Shown here piece after piece: positions 1 to 8,038 of a DNA stretch of 31,536 nucleotides. The DNA comes from CSBr16-58 sp051859825 (GTDB lineage Bacteria; Bacteroidota; Bacteroidia; Flavobacteriales; Schleiferiaceae), in NCBI GenBank assembly GCA_051859825.1, contig JBHYFA010000026.1, positions 1-31,536 on the forward strand, read 5' to 3'. Position 1 is the stretch's first letter; every line of letters starts with the position of its first letter. The position numbers and the translations under genes are program-made. The notes under the pieces were generated by a model. That model had not been told where the DNA came from. It was given only the letters and a program-made list of their open reading frames with translations, and did no database searches.

Positions 1-5
1 GCGAA

Positions 6-61
6 AGTCTGAAATTTAGGAGTCCCGACAAGACTTTGTCGGGATGACTAAATTTTAGACT
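6..61 (-). terminator. Long imperfect hairpin, probable terminator of unit A
   Basis: An inverted repeat sits just past the 3' end of the WecA-like gene. The outer arms at 6-19 and 48-61 match at 13 of 14 positions. The inner arms (TCCCGACAA and TTGTCGGGA) pair perfectly around a GACT loop. No long U-tract follows on the minus strand, so termination is inferred from position and stem length; a REP-like element or processing hairpin is the alternative. Confidence 0.6.
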
Positions 62-100
62 GAGCATAACGAAGCTATCGGACTTTATAGACAGACACTA
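59..100 (-). repeat. 42-nt dispersed 3'-UTR repeat, copy 1
   Basis: This 42-nt block matches 15318-15359 at 41 of 42 positions. On the minus strand its first three bases are the TAG stop codon of the WecA-like gene, and the hairpin at 6-61 follows. The second copy has the same arrangement: stop codon, repeat, hairpin. It looks like a conserved 3'-UTR module or a genome-wide short repeat; its function is unknown. Confidence 0.85.
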
Positions 101-1174
101 ATTATTTTTATCCTCCATATCCTTAATCCTCCCCTTCCACGTAATCATATCATCATACGTTTGCAATAGATAGGTAATCGAATAGAAAGCGAAGAGGCTC
201 AAACTGATGGCAAATAACACGCCTGTAAGGTAGAAGGTAAAGTACCCCAAGGCTAGCAAAAGCACGATAAAAATAATGATGATTAAGGATGCCTGGGCGT
301 GCTTTAAACCACTGGATAGTATCAAGTGATGTAGGTGCGTACGGTCGGCGTCGAAAGGACTTTTACCTGATTTGATTCTTTTACGGAAAACGCGAAGGGC
401 GTCGAAAACCGGCACAGCCATTACTAAGAACACGAGTGTAAGGATAAGATTGAACTTAGGGGTTTCGACGGCAGTTTGCAGCATTTTGATGGAAGATGTT
501 ACCAAGATAAGTCCGATTACTAAGGAACCGGCATCGCCCATGAAAATCTTATTTTTCTTTGACAAATTGAAATACAGAAAGGAAATTAATCCGCCTACAA
601 AGGTGAGAAATACCAAAGATAGATTAGGCATGTCTAGCACAAACGAAATTACCGTAAATACGCTAAAGCCCACAATGGAAAGACCCGCTGCCAAACCGTC
701 AATGCCGTCCATCAAGTTGAAGGCGTTCACTACGCCGGTTATCACCACAATGGTAAGAATATACTGCACCCACTCTTGCAATTCATACACGCCAAATAAT
801 CCGTTTAGATTCTCAATTCTAATGCCTTGCATGTAAATGAAATGGGCTACGATCAATTGAATAGCCAATTTTAAAGATGCGCGAATATCAAAGCGATCAT
901 CGAGTACGCCCATAACTAGTATAACAAAGCTAGCCAGGAAAATATTGATTAGGCTAAAGGTTTCGGGCTGGAATGGAATAGCAACGCCCAAAGCAATCAC
1001 CGTGGTTGCGAACAACACAATTCCTCCAATAAGTGGCACGTGGTTTTGGTGAACCTTGCGGAAATTGGGCTTATCAACCAAGCCTACCAAAATTGCAATC
1101 TTGCGAACGGCTGGGGTAATAAGCAAACTCAATAACAGAGCAAAAATCGGGGTAATTATCAGTGTGGGAATCAT
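98..1174 (-). CDS. WecA/MraY-like undecaprenyl-phosphate sugar-1-phosphate transferase
   Basis: Polytopic membrane protein of 358 residues with many hydrophobic helices, typical in length for the MraY/WecA/TagO family. Enzymes of this family transfer a sugar-1-phosphate from a UDP-sugar to undecaprenyl phosphate at the inner membrane, the first step of lipid-linked glycan assembly. Visible family motifs are the acidic pair in GVLDDRFD, the catalytic loop NLMDGIDGL, FMGDAGSL, and the His-rich loop DRTHLHHLI. It lies 20 bp downstream of a glycosyltransferase gene and is the last gene of unit A. In this exopolysaccharide locus it is the natural candidate for the initiating enzyme, since no PglC/WbaP-type transferase is seen in the window. 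The donor sugar cannot be read from sequence, and a role in another envelope glycan remains possible. Confidence 0.9.
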   Translation of the reverse strand: MIPTLIITPIFALLLSLLITPAVRKIAILVGLVDKPNFRKVHQNHVPLIGGIVLFATTVIALGVAIPFQPETFSLINIFLASFVILVMGVLDDRFDIRASLKLAIQLIVAHFIYMQGIRIENLNGLFGVYELQEWVQYILTIVVITGVVNAFNLMDGIDGLAAGLSIVGFSVFTVISFVLDMPNLSLVFLTFVGGLISFLYFNLSKKNKIFMGDAGSLVIGLILVTSSIKMLQTAVETPKFNLILTLVFLVMAVPVFDALRVFRKRIKSGKSPFDADRTHLHHLILSSGLKHAQASLIIIIFIVLLLALGYFTFYLTGVLFAISLSLFAFYSITYLLQTYDDMITWKGRIKDMEDKNN

Positions 1175-1194
1175 GTCGCAATGTAGTATTTAAA

Positions 1195-2406
1195 TTAGAA
1201 TTGATTAGCTGGAGTTTTCAAATGTGCCATGCCATTTTCTAAAAGTTTGTTGTATGAAATTGAAGACGCCTTGGGAATTATAGAGTTCTTTGTTTTGGTG
1301 CGCAATGCTTCAGAAATAAGCAAATCGTACTTGAAGGCAATTTTCGACCAAACATAACGGCGCTTTGCTGTATTTTCCATTTTAGCTCCCAATGTGCGAA
1401 GAAGATCATAATCAACGGACTCAATTTTCTGAATCAAATCCTCTTCGTTTTTGAAGTACATAGCCTGATGCTCGGTGGTTACGCGGTTGTATGATACACC
1501 GTAAGCCAATACCGGAAGACCTAAGTACATAGCTTCTACCAAAGATGGGTTGGTTCCTCCGGCAGAATGTCCGTGAACATAAAGCGAAGCGTTACTGCGA
1601 ATAACGTCGAGCTTGGCCTGGTTGTAAATGGGGTCTAGGATGTGAATATTGGGGTGACTCGCATACTGCGCCTTCAAACCTACACCGTACTCGCTGTTTT
1701 TCCAATTACCAACAATTACCAAAGGAAGGGTACTGGTTTTGGAAAAGGCCTCTAAAATGAGGTGTACATTATTTTCCGGCTCAATGCGACACACCTTAAA
1801 TGCATAAGGTGAAGATAAAAAATTGTACTCACGAATGTCGTCCTCCGTTGGTGTGATTTTCAAAGTATGATCGGCACCGTATTCAATAATGCGGCTGAGT
1901 GTTCCGTAGCGTGCAGCCGTATAATCCTGAATCGCTTCGTTATCAGAAATGTCAATGTGTGAATACTTAACGGCAATTTTTTCTGCCCAAAAAAGGTAGA
2001 GTTTGGCAAACAAGCTCCACTTATCGCGCTTCCACTCGATTCCGTCGATGGAAATGATGATTTTTTTGTTGGTAAACAAACGAACAAAAGGAAGAATCCA
2101 TGCGCCGGCAACCCCCAAAACCAATAATACATCGGCCAAGAACAAAGAACGAATAATGGAAATGCTATCGTATAAAATACTTTGAACACCATTGGCATCA
2201 AGAGGAATATACTTCAACGAAGCGCCCTTGTATGTTTTACGACGCTCTTCCTTTGCATACTTCTTTCCCGAGCAGAAAACGGTGATATCGTGCTTGTCAC
2301 CTAAATCTTCGATAAGGTGCTCAGCAAGGGTTTCAAAACCTCCATAATTGGCAGGCACTCCTACCGTTCCGATAATGGCTACGCGATTTCTTTTTGACTT
2401 TGACAT
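1195..2406 (-). CDS. Glycosyltransferase with DUF1972 N-terminal domain
   Basis: 403-residue predicted cytoplasmic GT-B glycosyltransferase. The N-terminus (about residues 8-30, containing GTVGVPANYGGFETL) is the signature of the DUF1972 domain found in rhamnosyltransferase-like enzymes of capsule and exopolysaccharide loci. The C-terminal half has a GT1/GT4-type donor-binding region with GGTNPSLVEAM around residue 285. It should add a sugar to the lipid-linked repeat unit; 'rhamnosyl' is a family-level guess only. It is the first gene of unit A, preceded by a perfect TTCCA-N5-TGGAA palindrome, a TGGCAC -24-like element and a 12-bp inverted repeat in the leader. No transmembrane segment or damage is seen. 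Confidence 0.88.
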   Translation of the reverse strand: MSKSKRNRVAIIGTVGVPANYGGFETLAEHLIEDLGDKHDITVFCSGKKYAKEERRKTYKGASLKYIPLDANGVQSILYDSISIIRSLFLADVLLVLGVAGAWILPFVRLFTNKKIIISIDGIEWKRDKWSLFAKLYLFWAEKIAVKYSHIDISDNEAIQDYTAARYGTLSRIIEYGADHTLKITPTEDDIREYNFLSSPYAFKVCRIEPENNVHLILEAFSKTSTLPLVIVGNWKNSEYGVGLKAQYASHPNIHILDPIYNQAKLDVIRSNASLYVHGHSAGGTNPSLVEAMYLGLPVLAYGVSYNRVTTEHQAMYFKNEEDLIQKIESVDYDLLRTLGAKMENTAKRRYVWSKIAFKYDLLISEALRTKTKNSIIPKASSISYNKLLENGMAHLKTPANQF

Positions 2407-2409
2407 GGT

Positions 2410-2442
2410 ATTCGTTTTATACTTTCCATGTATAAAACGAAT
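2410..2442 (-). other. Perfect 12-bp inverted repeat in the leader of the DUF1972 glycosyltransferase
   Basis: Arms 2410-2421 (ATTCGTTTTATA) and 2431-2442 (TATAAAACGAAT) are exact reverse complements around a 9-nt loop. The element ends 4 bp before the start codon and its distal arm overlaps the expected -12 box. It could be an operator over the promoter, a leader hairpin affecting translation, or a weak terminator for unit B transcription reading in from upstream. The sequence does not decide. Confidence 0.6.
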
Positions 2443-2451
2443 GAAGTGCCA
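2436..2451 (-). promoter_or_regulatory. Possible sigma-54 promoter of unit A (weak -12)
   Basis: The minus strand has an exact TGGCAC -24 element, then TTCAT, then TCGTT where TTGCA would be expected, so the -12 box is poor. The -24 GG is 62.5 nt from the centre of the palindrome at 2505-2519, within 1 nt of the spacing at units B and D. That spacing is the main support. A start near 2425 would give a leader of about 19 nt. Confidence 0.45.
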
Positions 2452-2504
2452 AATACTAAAAAACTGATTTATAATTGATTAATAAGCATACCAAAAAGCT
2501 TTTG

Positions 2505-2519
2505 TTCCATTATTTGGAA
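2505..2519. promoter_or_regulatory. TTCCA-N5-TGGAA palindrome (candidate activator site), unit A
   Basis: Exact TTCCA-TTATT-TGGAA. Its centre is 106 bp upstream of the DUF1972 glycosyltransferase start, and it overlaps the stop codon of the upstream glycosyltransferase gene. It is one of five matching intergenic sites. Half-site length and spacing resemble NtrC-type enhancer sites, and a sigma-54 activator of that family is encoded at 24861-26216. Confidence 0.8.
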
Positions 2520-3598
2520 ACTTGACGCAAAATGGAAATCGTGTGTGAAATTTGATTGGCCTCGCGAAACAAAGAAAGTCGCTGCTCTGCGGCCTCACTC
2601 ATCTGCTGGTAGCGTGCCGCATCTCCCAAGATATAACGCAACCCATCCGAGAGTTTCTGACGATTTCGAGCATCGATGGCCAAACCGGTTTTTCCTTCCT
2701 CAATCACTTCCAAAATACCCCCGGCCGGAGGAACAATGCTGGGAAGTCCGTAAGCCATTCCCTCAATAATGGTGAGTCCAAAGGTCTCCACCCAACGATC
2801 AATATCGGATAGGTTGACAATGATGTCTGCACGCGAAAAGAAGGGATGAAGATTGCTTTGGGCATCAAAAATCTTGAGGTTTGATGGCAAGTCTGCATTT
2901 CCACCGAAAAAGTCGTCAATTTCTGCTTGCGTGGCGTTGAGCACCAACTCAAACTGATAATCAGGATTATCGGTGGCTAAGTGCGCATATTCCCAAACAC
3001 CTTTGTAGGTTTTGAGGGAGCAAATCATCAAGACATTGCTGCGCTTGGGAGAATCGTTTTTTACCTGAACCTTTTGCAAAAAAGCCTCATCGATAGAATT
3101 GTAAACCAAGTGATTTCGCTTGTGGCGCAAAGCGTGCGCCTCCTGAACATAGCGGGAAACGTTGATGATGTCGTGCGCGCATAAGTCAACCATTTTAAAC
3201 AAAAACCATTTGAGTATAGCCGGACTCACACTGCTTTCGTGAACGTGATAAATCACCCGCGCCCCCTTCATTTTCCCAATAAACGCCGCACCAAAAGGCA
3301 AAACGGTATTGATATAAATGATATCGTTTTTGGTTATACTTCGGTACATTTTGAAAAACAAAACCAGCTGACTCAACGTATAGTAAACCAGACGAATAAG
3401 TGGGTTTTTGCTGTACTTGTACCAAATGCGGTGGTACTTCACGCCATCAATCCCGCCTAAAAAACCGGTGGATTCAGAATGGGTACCCAAATGGACAACA
3501 AAGCCCTCATCGAGCCAGCCCTTGAGCAGTTGTGCCAAAACTTTGGGACTCCCACTTCTGTCATTCAATAAGTGAAAAGCAAAGATTCTTTGGTTCAT
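2510..3598 (-). CDS. GT4-family glycosyltransferase
   Basis: 362-residue GT-B glycosyltransferase predicted to act on the cytoplasmic face of the inner membrane in exopolysaccharide repeat-unit assembly. The N-terminal acceptor domain has the usual opening with an HLLNDRSGSPKV loop. The C-terminal donor domain carries the retaining-GT E-X7-E motif in ETFGLTIIEGMAYGLP, followed by the GGILEVIEEGKTGL loop. The start codon overlaps the previous gene's stop as ATGA (3595-3598), a sign of translational coupling and of co-transcription with unit B. It is the last gene of that unit. No terminator is visible after it, so some read-through into unit A is possible. Sugar and linkage cannot be assigned. 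Confidence 0.88.
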   Translation of the reverse strand: MNQRIFAFHLLNDRSGSPKVLAQLLKGWLDEGFVVHLGTHSESTGFLGGIDGVKYHRIWYKYSKNPLIRLVYYTLSQLVLFFKMYRSITKNDIIYINTVLPFGAAFIGKMKGARVIYHVHESSVSPAILKWFLFKMVDLCAHDIINVSRYVQEAHALRHKRNHLVYNSIDEAFLQKVQVKNDSPKRSNVLMICSLKTYKGVWEYAHLATDNPDYQFELVLNATQAEIDDFFGGNADLPSNLKIFDAQSNLHPFFSRADIIVNLSDIDRWVETFGLTIIEGMAYGLPSIVPPAGGILEVIEEGKTGLAIDARNRQKLSDGLRYILGDAARYQQMSEAAEQRLSLFREANQISHTISILRQVSK

Positions 3599-4830
3599 GT
3601 AACGGCTTCTTTTTGCAAAACCTCCTGATAAATCGCGTGCAACTGCTCCGATCGATTATCCCAATCAAAGGCATCTTCAAAACGCTTGCGAGCAGCTTTT
3701 CGCATTTCGCGGTGCTTTTCCGGCTGAGAGAAGAGTTGGCCAATGGCTTGAGAAAGCGCATCAACCGTACCTTGATAGCTCTGTGGTTGAACGGCTATGC
3801 CACATTCCGGCGTGATAAATTCTCCCGGTCCGTCGTTGTCTAAACAAGCTACGGGAACACCAAAAGATAAGGCCTCAGCCACCACCATACCCGCACCCTC
3901 ATGCGAAGGAAAAAGAAACAATGCCGACTTTTTAAACATGTCCATCAGCTCTGTTCTGGCTATCCAGGAAACAATTTCCACGTGGTTTTCAATGCCCAAT
4001 GATTTAATGTCGCGCTGCATTTGTTCTTTCATCGGTCCACTGCCAACTAAGGTAAGTTTAACCCGACTGCGATCAGTTTTGTCGAGTTTATGAAAAAAAT
4101 CGGCAAAAGCCTTAATGCTCAGGTCAAAGCCTTTTAACGGAACAAAACGACCAGCGGAAATGATATTGAACTCCTTACTAAAATCTACCTCCTCATGCCA
4201 GCCAAAATCCTGAGTAGCCACGGAGGGAATAATGCTAAATTTATCTCTCAATTTCAACTCCTTGGCAGCCGATGTATTCATGCAAATGATATGCTGAGCC
4301 TTTTGCCTGGTTTTCCTTAGGTTGACAGAAAAGTTCCAAAAGTATTTTTTCACCCACCAAGTCAGGGTATCCTTGAGCTTGTCTTTCCAAGAACTCAAAT
4401 ATTGACTAGGAATAAATGAGTGATGTCCTACCGGTCCCCAGACAAAGGGTTTATTGAGTTTCCACAAAAAAGAAGGTGTCCAATCGTTGTGAAAATTTAG
4501 ATTGTGCGCGATATCGAAATCGAGTTTTTGCTTGCGAATGAAAGAGACTATTCCCTTTTGCCACATGTAATAATAGAGCATTGCACCGCGTCCGCCTTTT
4601 TTCCAAAAGCGCATCCAATAGGGCAAATCGAAATACAAAAAGGTGATATTGGCGTAGCGCGCATCGGGATGTTCACTTTGGTATTTCTCAATCCACTCGC
4701 GGTTGTTTTCCCTAGTAATCGCTATCACCTTATTGTGTTTTGCAATTTGCAGGCTAAAATTCCACCCCATTCCATCTTCCGAACCTTTGTAAGGTTGAAT
4801 GGCGTAAGCGGAGACTAATATTGTATTCAT
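3595..4830 (-). CDS. GT4-family glycosyltransferase
   Basis: I place the start at the ATG at 4830 (MNTILVSAYAIQPYKGSEDG), giving 411 residues. The open frame extends further upstream, but that extension lies inside the acyltransferase gene, and the chosen ATG overlaps that gene's TGA as ATGA. The N-terminal domain with the GSEDGMGWN loop and the C-terminal donor domain with the E-X7-E motif in EGAGMVVAEALSFGVP indicate a retaining GT-B enzyme of family GT4. It presumably adds one sugar of the repeat unit at the inner membrane. It sits between the acyltransferase and another GT4 enzyme with overlapping ends, so expression is almost certainly coupled. Donor and acceptor are unknown. Confidence 0.88.
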   Translation of the reverse strand: MNTILVSAYAIQPYKGSEDGMGWNFSLQIAKHNKVIAITRENNREWIEKYQSEHPDARYANITFLYFDLPYWMRFWKKGGRGAMLYYYMWQKGIVSFIRKQKLDFDIAHNLNFHNDWTPSFLWKLNKPFVWGPVGHHSFIPSQYLSSWKDKLKDTLTWWVKKYFWNFSVNLRKTRQKAQHIICMNTSAAKELKLRDKFSIIPSVATQDFGWHEEVDFSKEFNIISAGRFVPLKGFDLSIKAFADFFHKLDKTDRSRVKLTLVGSGPMKEQMQRDIKSLGIENHVEIVSWIARTELMDMFKKSALFLFPSHEGAGMVVAEALSFGVPVACLDNDGPGEFITPECGIAVQPQSYQGTVDALSQAIGQLFSQPEKHREMRKAARKRFEDAFDWDNRSEQLHAIYQEVLQKEAVT

Positions 4831-5516
4831 GATCGCATTTTTAATAATTTGGCGGGAACACCACCAATTACTGCATTGGCAGGAAACGATTTGGTTACCA
4901 CGGCTCCGGCGGCGATGATACACCCATCCCCTACTTCAACACCGTCGAGGATGGTGACTTTACTTCCTATCCAACAATTTTTTCCTACCTTAATTCCCTT
5001 GCGGGTTACACCCTGATGACGAATGGAAACATCTAATTCCTCGGCTATGTGATTTTCCGGATGACAGCTCAGGTACTGACCCACGATGCATTCGTCACCT
5101 ATTTCCACACCACCAGCACCTCCGATGTAGGCAAACTCTCCTATCCCCACATTATTTCCTATTCGGATGCCTTTTCCAGGGTTATCGAGGGATGTTGAAA
5201 CAACAATTCGGCTATAAGCACCAATGCCTACACTGTTGCCAAATTTTACACCTTCTTCGCCCAAAGCACTGATATAAACACCATCTCCCAATTTCATGAA
5301 TTTCCCGTAGTCAAACTTATGACTGTTGAAAAACCGAGTGTTTCTGCCGAGTAAAGCCATTTTGGGGTTTTTCCCTAAAAACAGCAGCTTCCATCCTCTA
5401 AGCATGCTCCACATTTGAATCCAAATGAACGAGTAAAGCGTTCGGGCTTCAATGCTCGGAGCAAAGGAAAAATTCGGATTGCGCAGGCGAATCAAACCTT
5501 CGATGATGCTGGTCAT
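4827..5516 (-). CDS. Left-handed beta-helix (hexapeptide) acyltransferase, WbbJ-like
   Basis: 229-residue protein whose residues from about 75 to 220 consist of hexapeptide repeats of the [LIV]-G-x-x-x-x type (for example IRIGNNVGIGEFAYIGG and IKVGKNCWIGSKVTILDGV). It ends with the GVPAKLL tail typical of the maltose/galactoside O-acetyltransferase group. Such enzymes are trimeric and use acetyl-CoA or a related donor, so the likely role is O-acylation of the exopolysaccharide or its precursor. The His in the CHPENH segment near residue 150 is a plausible catalytic residue. The gene starts 3 bp after the three-domain protein and overlaps the next glycosyltransferase by 4 bp, placing it firmly in unit B. 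The acyl group and target are not determinable. Confidence 0.87.
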   Translation of the reverse strand: MTSIIEGLIRLRNPNFSFAPSIEARTLYSFIWIQMWSMLRGWKLLFLGKNPKMALLGRNTRFFNSHKFDYGKFMKLGDGVYISALGEEGVKFGNSVGIGAYSRIVVSTSLDNPGKGIRIGNNVGIGEFAYIGGAGGVEIGDECIVGQYLSCHPENHIAEELDVSIRHQGVTRKGIKVGKNCWIGSKVTILDGVEVGDGCIIAAGAVVTKSFPANAVIGGVPAKLLKMRS

Positions 5517-5519
5517 GTA

Positions 5520-7907
5520 TTATGCTTTAATCAATTTTACTGCAATCTGACTAGAAATAGTATCCATTGTACGGTTAAGGTCAATATTTTCAATGGGCAT
5601 GTACTGCTCTACTGAACCTTTTCCTAGGTCTTGGAACAATGATAAGTAATCTTGCGTAAGACTATTAATGGTATCGTAATCCAATTCTTTTTTACGGGCC
5701 AAAATCACTTCGGGTTTGGCGTACAAGAAGAAGTTGAGATTGGGCTGCATAAGGAAGGTGTAACCTGCTCTGGTAAGCCATTTGGGCAAACGAATGTTAC
5801 TGCGAACCCCGTCATTAATGAAGTCAAAGTAGTAACGATCGTAAAGCACCACGTAGCCTCTGAGTACATATTTTAGGTAAATGTAGAACTGTCCGAAAAG
5901 GTAATCTACGTAGTAATAACCGAAGCGCAGGATAGAGCTAAGTGTGCTTTTGTTCTCGCCCTGGCGGGGAAGTGTTGAGGCAGCGCGTTGCTCAGCAGCA
6001 GCCTTGCCGTGACTGTAGGCACTCAATATTGGTAAAATAGACGGTCTGTGACGGATAACTACCACTCGCTTGCGTAATTTCTTTTCAACTTCTCTTTTTG
6101 TGTGTTCGATGATGGTGGATTTACCCGCTCCATCAACACCGCTAAAAGTAATCAACATTCCGTTATCAAAGAGGGCGTCTTTAACGATGTCCGAAAAATA
6201 ATTCAATTTGTTTAGAACCGCTTTGAATCCACGATTAGAAGCTCGGTCGTAAACTTTAGCTTTTACACTGTCAGTCAGAGGCTTAGATTCACGATATAGA
6301 AGATCAAGGCTATAGTCTAATTCATTAGCATCTGTATCCAAAACATCAGCGTAGGCAGTGTATTTGGCAGGAACTGAGGCGTTATTTAAACCGTAGAACA
6401 ATCCAATAAAGCGAGATAAATCTGCAAGCTCAACCTTGAGGACACCCTGCTTATCTTGGTAAGCTCTGTCGATAAGTTCTTGCGTATCCATGTACTCCTT
6501 ACCTTTTCTGTTTAGCTGATGGATAAAGTCAACACTCAAAACCTGACGAGCTTGGGTGAAAGCCATTACCTTAGTCATGCTAGAACGCTTAGAAACTTTG
6601 AGTCGCTGGATTAGTGGGTGATTTTTCAAAAACTTCAAAGCAGATTGAGCAGTTTCTTCCTTGATAACGATATCGATATCGCTGTACTCGGAGATTTTCT
6701 CGGGGTTGATGCTTGGCAATTTTAATCCGGCATAAGCTTTAGCGTAAAGATGGTCAAAGAGGTCAAGGATTACCAACTCCCTAGGATTTACAGCTGCGGT
6801 TAAACGCTCACTCATTGCTTGATTCCAGATATCCATCAACCAGTAAACCTGAGTGTGCCACTTGCTTTGTTTTTCATAGACTTCAAGATAGTACAAGGTA
6901 TTTACTAGCAAGTAAAGATCAAAGTACTTTAGCATATCCTCAGCAGACATGTACGGTTGCAAGTCTAACTTGGAAATCTTTTCCTTGATTTCGCTCCAGC
7001 TTGCATGCTCAACCAGAATAGATTGTTGCATTACAAAGTGGAAAGCATCAAAGGCTTTAGGCATATTTGCAGAAGAAAGTTCCCAATCGTAGATAAATAA
7101 ACAACCTGATTCATTCGTAAAAATATTCCAGGGCGTGAAGTCACCATGAGCGAAATGGGTATCCAAGTGAGAGTCAGACAATTTTTCCGCAAGTAGAGAC
7201 AATTTTTTCACAATACCGTAAGGTACATTGATTCTGTTTTCTTGCAATTTCGCAATGCGCTCAAAGATGTTATGTTCTTGGGCAAATGCTGCAAAGCTTT
7301 TAGAAGAGGAAGCTACATGCTGCATTTCGATAAGAGCCATGACGTGCTTAGGTGTGAAGTTGGTAGAGCGAAGATTATGAAGAAGGTTGCTAGATTGCTT
7401 AACATGCACGTCACTTTGAGATTTAATATGAGGGAATTGAAAACCATGAACACCAGCTTTCATAAGTTTGGTGAGGCTTTCCTTCTCATTATTGACAAGC
7501 GCTTTGGAAGTGCTGCGAAGTGCAAACTTGGTAAAAGTGCGCTCACCGATACGGTTTTCTTCGCAGATGATGTACTTCTGGTTTGGCCCAACCGTTCCGG
7601 TAAACAATGCCCAGTTTTTTCCAAAAACATCAAACAATTTTTTGCTTTGAGTAGGATTTAGCTTGAGGCTTTCTTGAGCAAAAATCCATTTCTGTAAACC
7701 GAGTAAAAACACAAGTTTAAAAAGGAAAGCAACAAACTTAGCACGCATGGAGCCAGCATTGTAAAAATGAAGGAAAAGCGGTTGCTTCTGCTCCATTGGC
7801 CATATCCAGCGGATGCTGCCGTCGTTGTTTTTGATGTAAAGTAAATCGATCTTAGTACCGTTGGTCTCGTCGATCTCCATTCCTAAGTTGTGAAAAATCT
7901 GGTTCAT
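5520..7907 (-). CDS. Three-domain protein: APH-like kinase, nucleotidyltransferase-like, thymidylate-kinase-like
   Basis: 795-residue predicted cytoplasmic protein, first gene of unit B. Residues about 85-360 resemble the aminoglycoside/choline phosphotransferase fold, with Brenner motif HGDFTPWNIF at 254-263 and metal-binding DWE at 274-276. Residues about 380-520 look like a nucleotidyltransferase-fold domain with the SDIDIVI metal motif at 409-415. Residues about 583-795 form a thymidylate-kinase-like P-loop domain with Walker A GVDGAGKST (590-598) and a DRY motif at 690-692. All three sets of catalytic motifs appear intact. The context argues for activation or modification of a sugar or other small molecule for the polysaccharide, but no substrate can be named. 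It is preceded by a TTCCA-N5-TGGAA palindrome and the best sigma-54 promoter in the window. The middle domain assignment is the least secure. Confidence 0.8.
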   Translation of the reverse strand: MNQIFHNLGMEIDETNGTKIDLLYIKNNDGSIRWIWPMEQKQPLFLHFYNAGSMRAKFVAFLFKLVFLLGLQKWIFAQESLKLNPTQSKKLFDVFGKNWALFTGTVGPNQKYIICEENRIGERTFTKFALRSTSKALVNNEKESLTKLMKAGVHGFQFPHIKSQSDVHVKQSSNLLHNLRSTNFTPKHVMALIEMQHVASSSKSFAAFAQEHNIFERIAKLQENRINVPYGIVKKLSLLAEKLSDSHLDTHFAHGDFTPWNIFTNESGCLFIYDWELSSANMPKAFDAFHFVMQQSILVEHASWSEIKEKISKLDLQPYMSAEDMLKYFDLYLLVNTLYYLEVYEKQSKWHTQVYWLMDIWNQAMSERLTAAVNPRELVILDLFDHLYAKAYAGLKLPSINPEKISEYSDIDIVIKEETAQSALKFLKNHPLIQRLKVSKRSSMTKVMAFTQARQVLSVDFIHQLNRKGKEYMDTQELIDRAYQDKQGVLKVELADLSRFIGLFYGLNNASVPAKYTAYADVLDTDANELDYSLDLLYRESKPLTDSVKAKVYDRASNRGFKAVLNKLNYFSDIVKDALFDNGMLITFSGVDGAGKSTIIEHTKREVEKKLRKRVVVIRHRPSILPILSAYSHGKAAAEQRAASTLPRQGENKSTLSSILRFGYYYVDYLFGQFYIYLKYVLRGYVVLYDRYYFDFINDGVRSNIRLPKWLTRAGYTFLMQPNLNFFLYAKPEVILARKKELDYDTINSLTQDYLSLFQDLGKGSVEQYMPIENIDLNRTMDTISSQIAVKLIKA

Positions 7908-7931
7908 AACGCTCTTGTTTTTTCCTAATAA

Positions 7932-7947
7932 GGCAAGCGTACTGCCA
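7932..7947 (-). promoter_or_regulatory. Sigma-54-type -24/-12 promoter of unit B
   Basis: The minus strand reads TGGCAG-TACGC-TTGCC, close to the sigma-54 consensus TGGCAC-N5-TTGCA, with the invariant GG-N10-GC. The -24 GG lies 63.5 nt from the centre of the palindrome at 8002-8016. A start near 7921 would leave a leader of about 14 nt. This is the strongest sigma-54 candidate in the window. Confidence 0.75.
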
Positions 7948-8001
7948 ACATCACAAATAGCTGTATATCATATAATTGCTATTCATACCAAAAGATTATT
8001 T

Positions 8002-8016
8002 TTCCAGAAAATGGAA
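8002..8016. promoter_or_regulatory. TTCCA-N5-TGGAA palindrome (candidate activator site), unit B
   Basis: Exact TTCCA-GAAAA-TGGAA in the 131-bp gap between the Wzy-like gene and the three-domain gene. Its centre is 102 bp upstream of the start codon and about 88 bp upstream of the start expected from the sigma-54 element, a usual enhancer distance. Confidence 0.82.
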
Positions 8017-8038
8017 ACCAATCAGGTAAATGGAAGGA

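Noticed and set aside
372..836. 154-codon plus-strand frame antisense to the WecA-like gene
   Set aside because: Antisense shadow; the minus-strand frame carries the conserved family motifs.
7242..7661. 139-codon plus-strand frame within the three-domain protein gene
   Set aside because: Antisense shadow of a gene with clear domain motifs; no domain of its own.
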